DNA from: Desulfobulbus sp.
GTDB lineage: Bacteria; Desulfobacterota; Desulfobulbia; Desulfobulbales; Desulfobulbaceae
Assembly: GCA_017998195.1 (NCBI GenBank)
Contig: JAGODN010000006.1
Location: forward strand, 1-21,790
DNA: 21,790 nucleotides
Direction: 5' to 3'
The notes below the pieces were generated by a model, which was not told the DNA's origin, did not search any database, and saw only the letters and a program-made list of their open reading frames with translations. Both the position numbers and the translations under genes were made by a program. The first letter of the stretch is position 1, and each line of letters starts with the position of its first letter. Of this stretch, positions 21,678-21,790 are shown piece after piece.

Positions 21678-21790
21678 AGGACCTTGACCTTGCCCAGCGG
21701 GGTCTTTTTGCCGTCCACCAGGTGGATGGCGCAGGCCAGGCAGGGATCGAAGGAATGGACCGTGCGCAGCACCTCCAGCGGCAGTTCCGG
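21674..21790 (-). CDS. [NiFe] hydrogenase large subunit, group-1 type, C-terminal end only
   Basis: Only the last 38 residues lie inside the window. They contain RTVHSFDPCLACAIH, the C-terminal nickel-binding motif (DPCxxCxxH) of membrane-linked or periplasmic uptake hydrogenases. It is followed by a 15-residue tail (LVDGKKTPLGKVKVL) that the adjacent protease would remove after the His. The HybB-like gene downstream points to a quinone-reducing Hyb-like enzyme. The small subunit and the rest of the gene lie beyond 21790. Confidence 0.93.
   Translation of the reverse strand, partial: PELPLEVLRTVHSFDPCLACAIHLVDGKKTPLGKVKVL

Noticed and set aside
1..21790. CRISPR arrays, tRNA/rRNA genes, insertion sequences or phage genes
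   Set aside because: No regularly spaced repeats, no tRNA-like cloverleaf that I could see, and no transposase or integrase among the reading frames.

Overview
The window is about 21.8 kb of GC-rich, densely coding bacterial DNA. It most resembles an anaerobic, sulfur-metabolising member of the Desulfobacterota (former Deltaproteobacteria). The basis is a complete cytoplasmic Hdr-Mvh electron-bifurcating complex, a second periplasm-type [NiFe] hydrogenase with an HybB/NrfD-like membrane subunit, and an operon rich in Fe-S and radical enzymes. The genus cannot be named from the sequence alone.

Left part, + strand (1-3470): the end of a purine/nucleoside-type ABC importer operon. It holds a permease cut by the window edge, a xanthine-guanine phosphoribosyltransferase (gpt) placed between the transporter genes, a double-domain ATPase, and an overlapping gamma-carbonic anhydrase-like gene. 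Transport and phosphoribosyl trapping of purines appear to be co-expressed. A small stand-alone glycogen-binding (CBM48) protein follows on the - strand.

Middle-left, + strand (4008-7965): a tight operon of a U32-family (TrhP-like) Fe-S protein, a divergent cysteine-rich U32-like protein, an FmdE-family protein with a C-terminal zinc ribbon, and a YhcC-type radical SAM protein. The last one probably starts at a CTG codon.

Middle, - strand (12056-7966): a sugar-kinase-like phosphotransferase, a SlyD-type FKBP isomerase, tgt, yajC, a terminator, and a spermidine-synthase-like methyltransferase. The last gene ends on the base next to the end of the radical SAM gene.

Right part, - strand (21790-12158): two hydrogenase modules in series. 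First comes the C-terminus of a group-1 type [NiFe] large subunit, its maturation protease, an HybB-like quinone-side membrane subunit, paired stem-loops that include a terminator, and a small monoheme cytochrome c. After a 580-bp intergenic region with an AT-rich promoter island comes hdrA-hdrC-hdrB-mvhD-mvhG-mvhA, then a strong stem-loop and a second maturation protease. The likely division of labour is periplasmic hydrogen oxidation feeding quinone and cytochrome, while the cytoplasmic Mvh-Hdr complex splits electrons between ferredoxin and a disulfide-type acceptor. The arrangement is mostly built from known families. The least explained parts are the U32/FmdE/radical-SAM operon and the regulatory DNA around the cytochrome and the hdr promoter.
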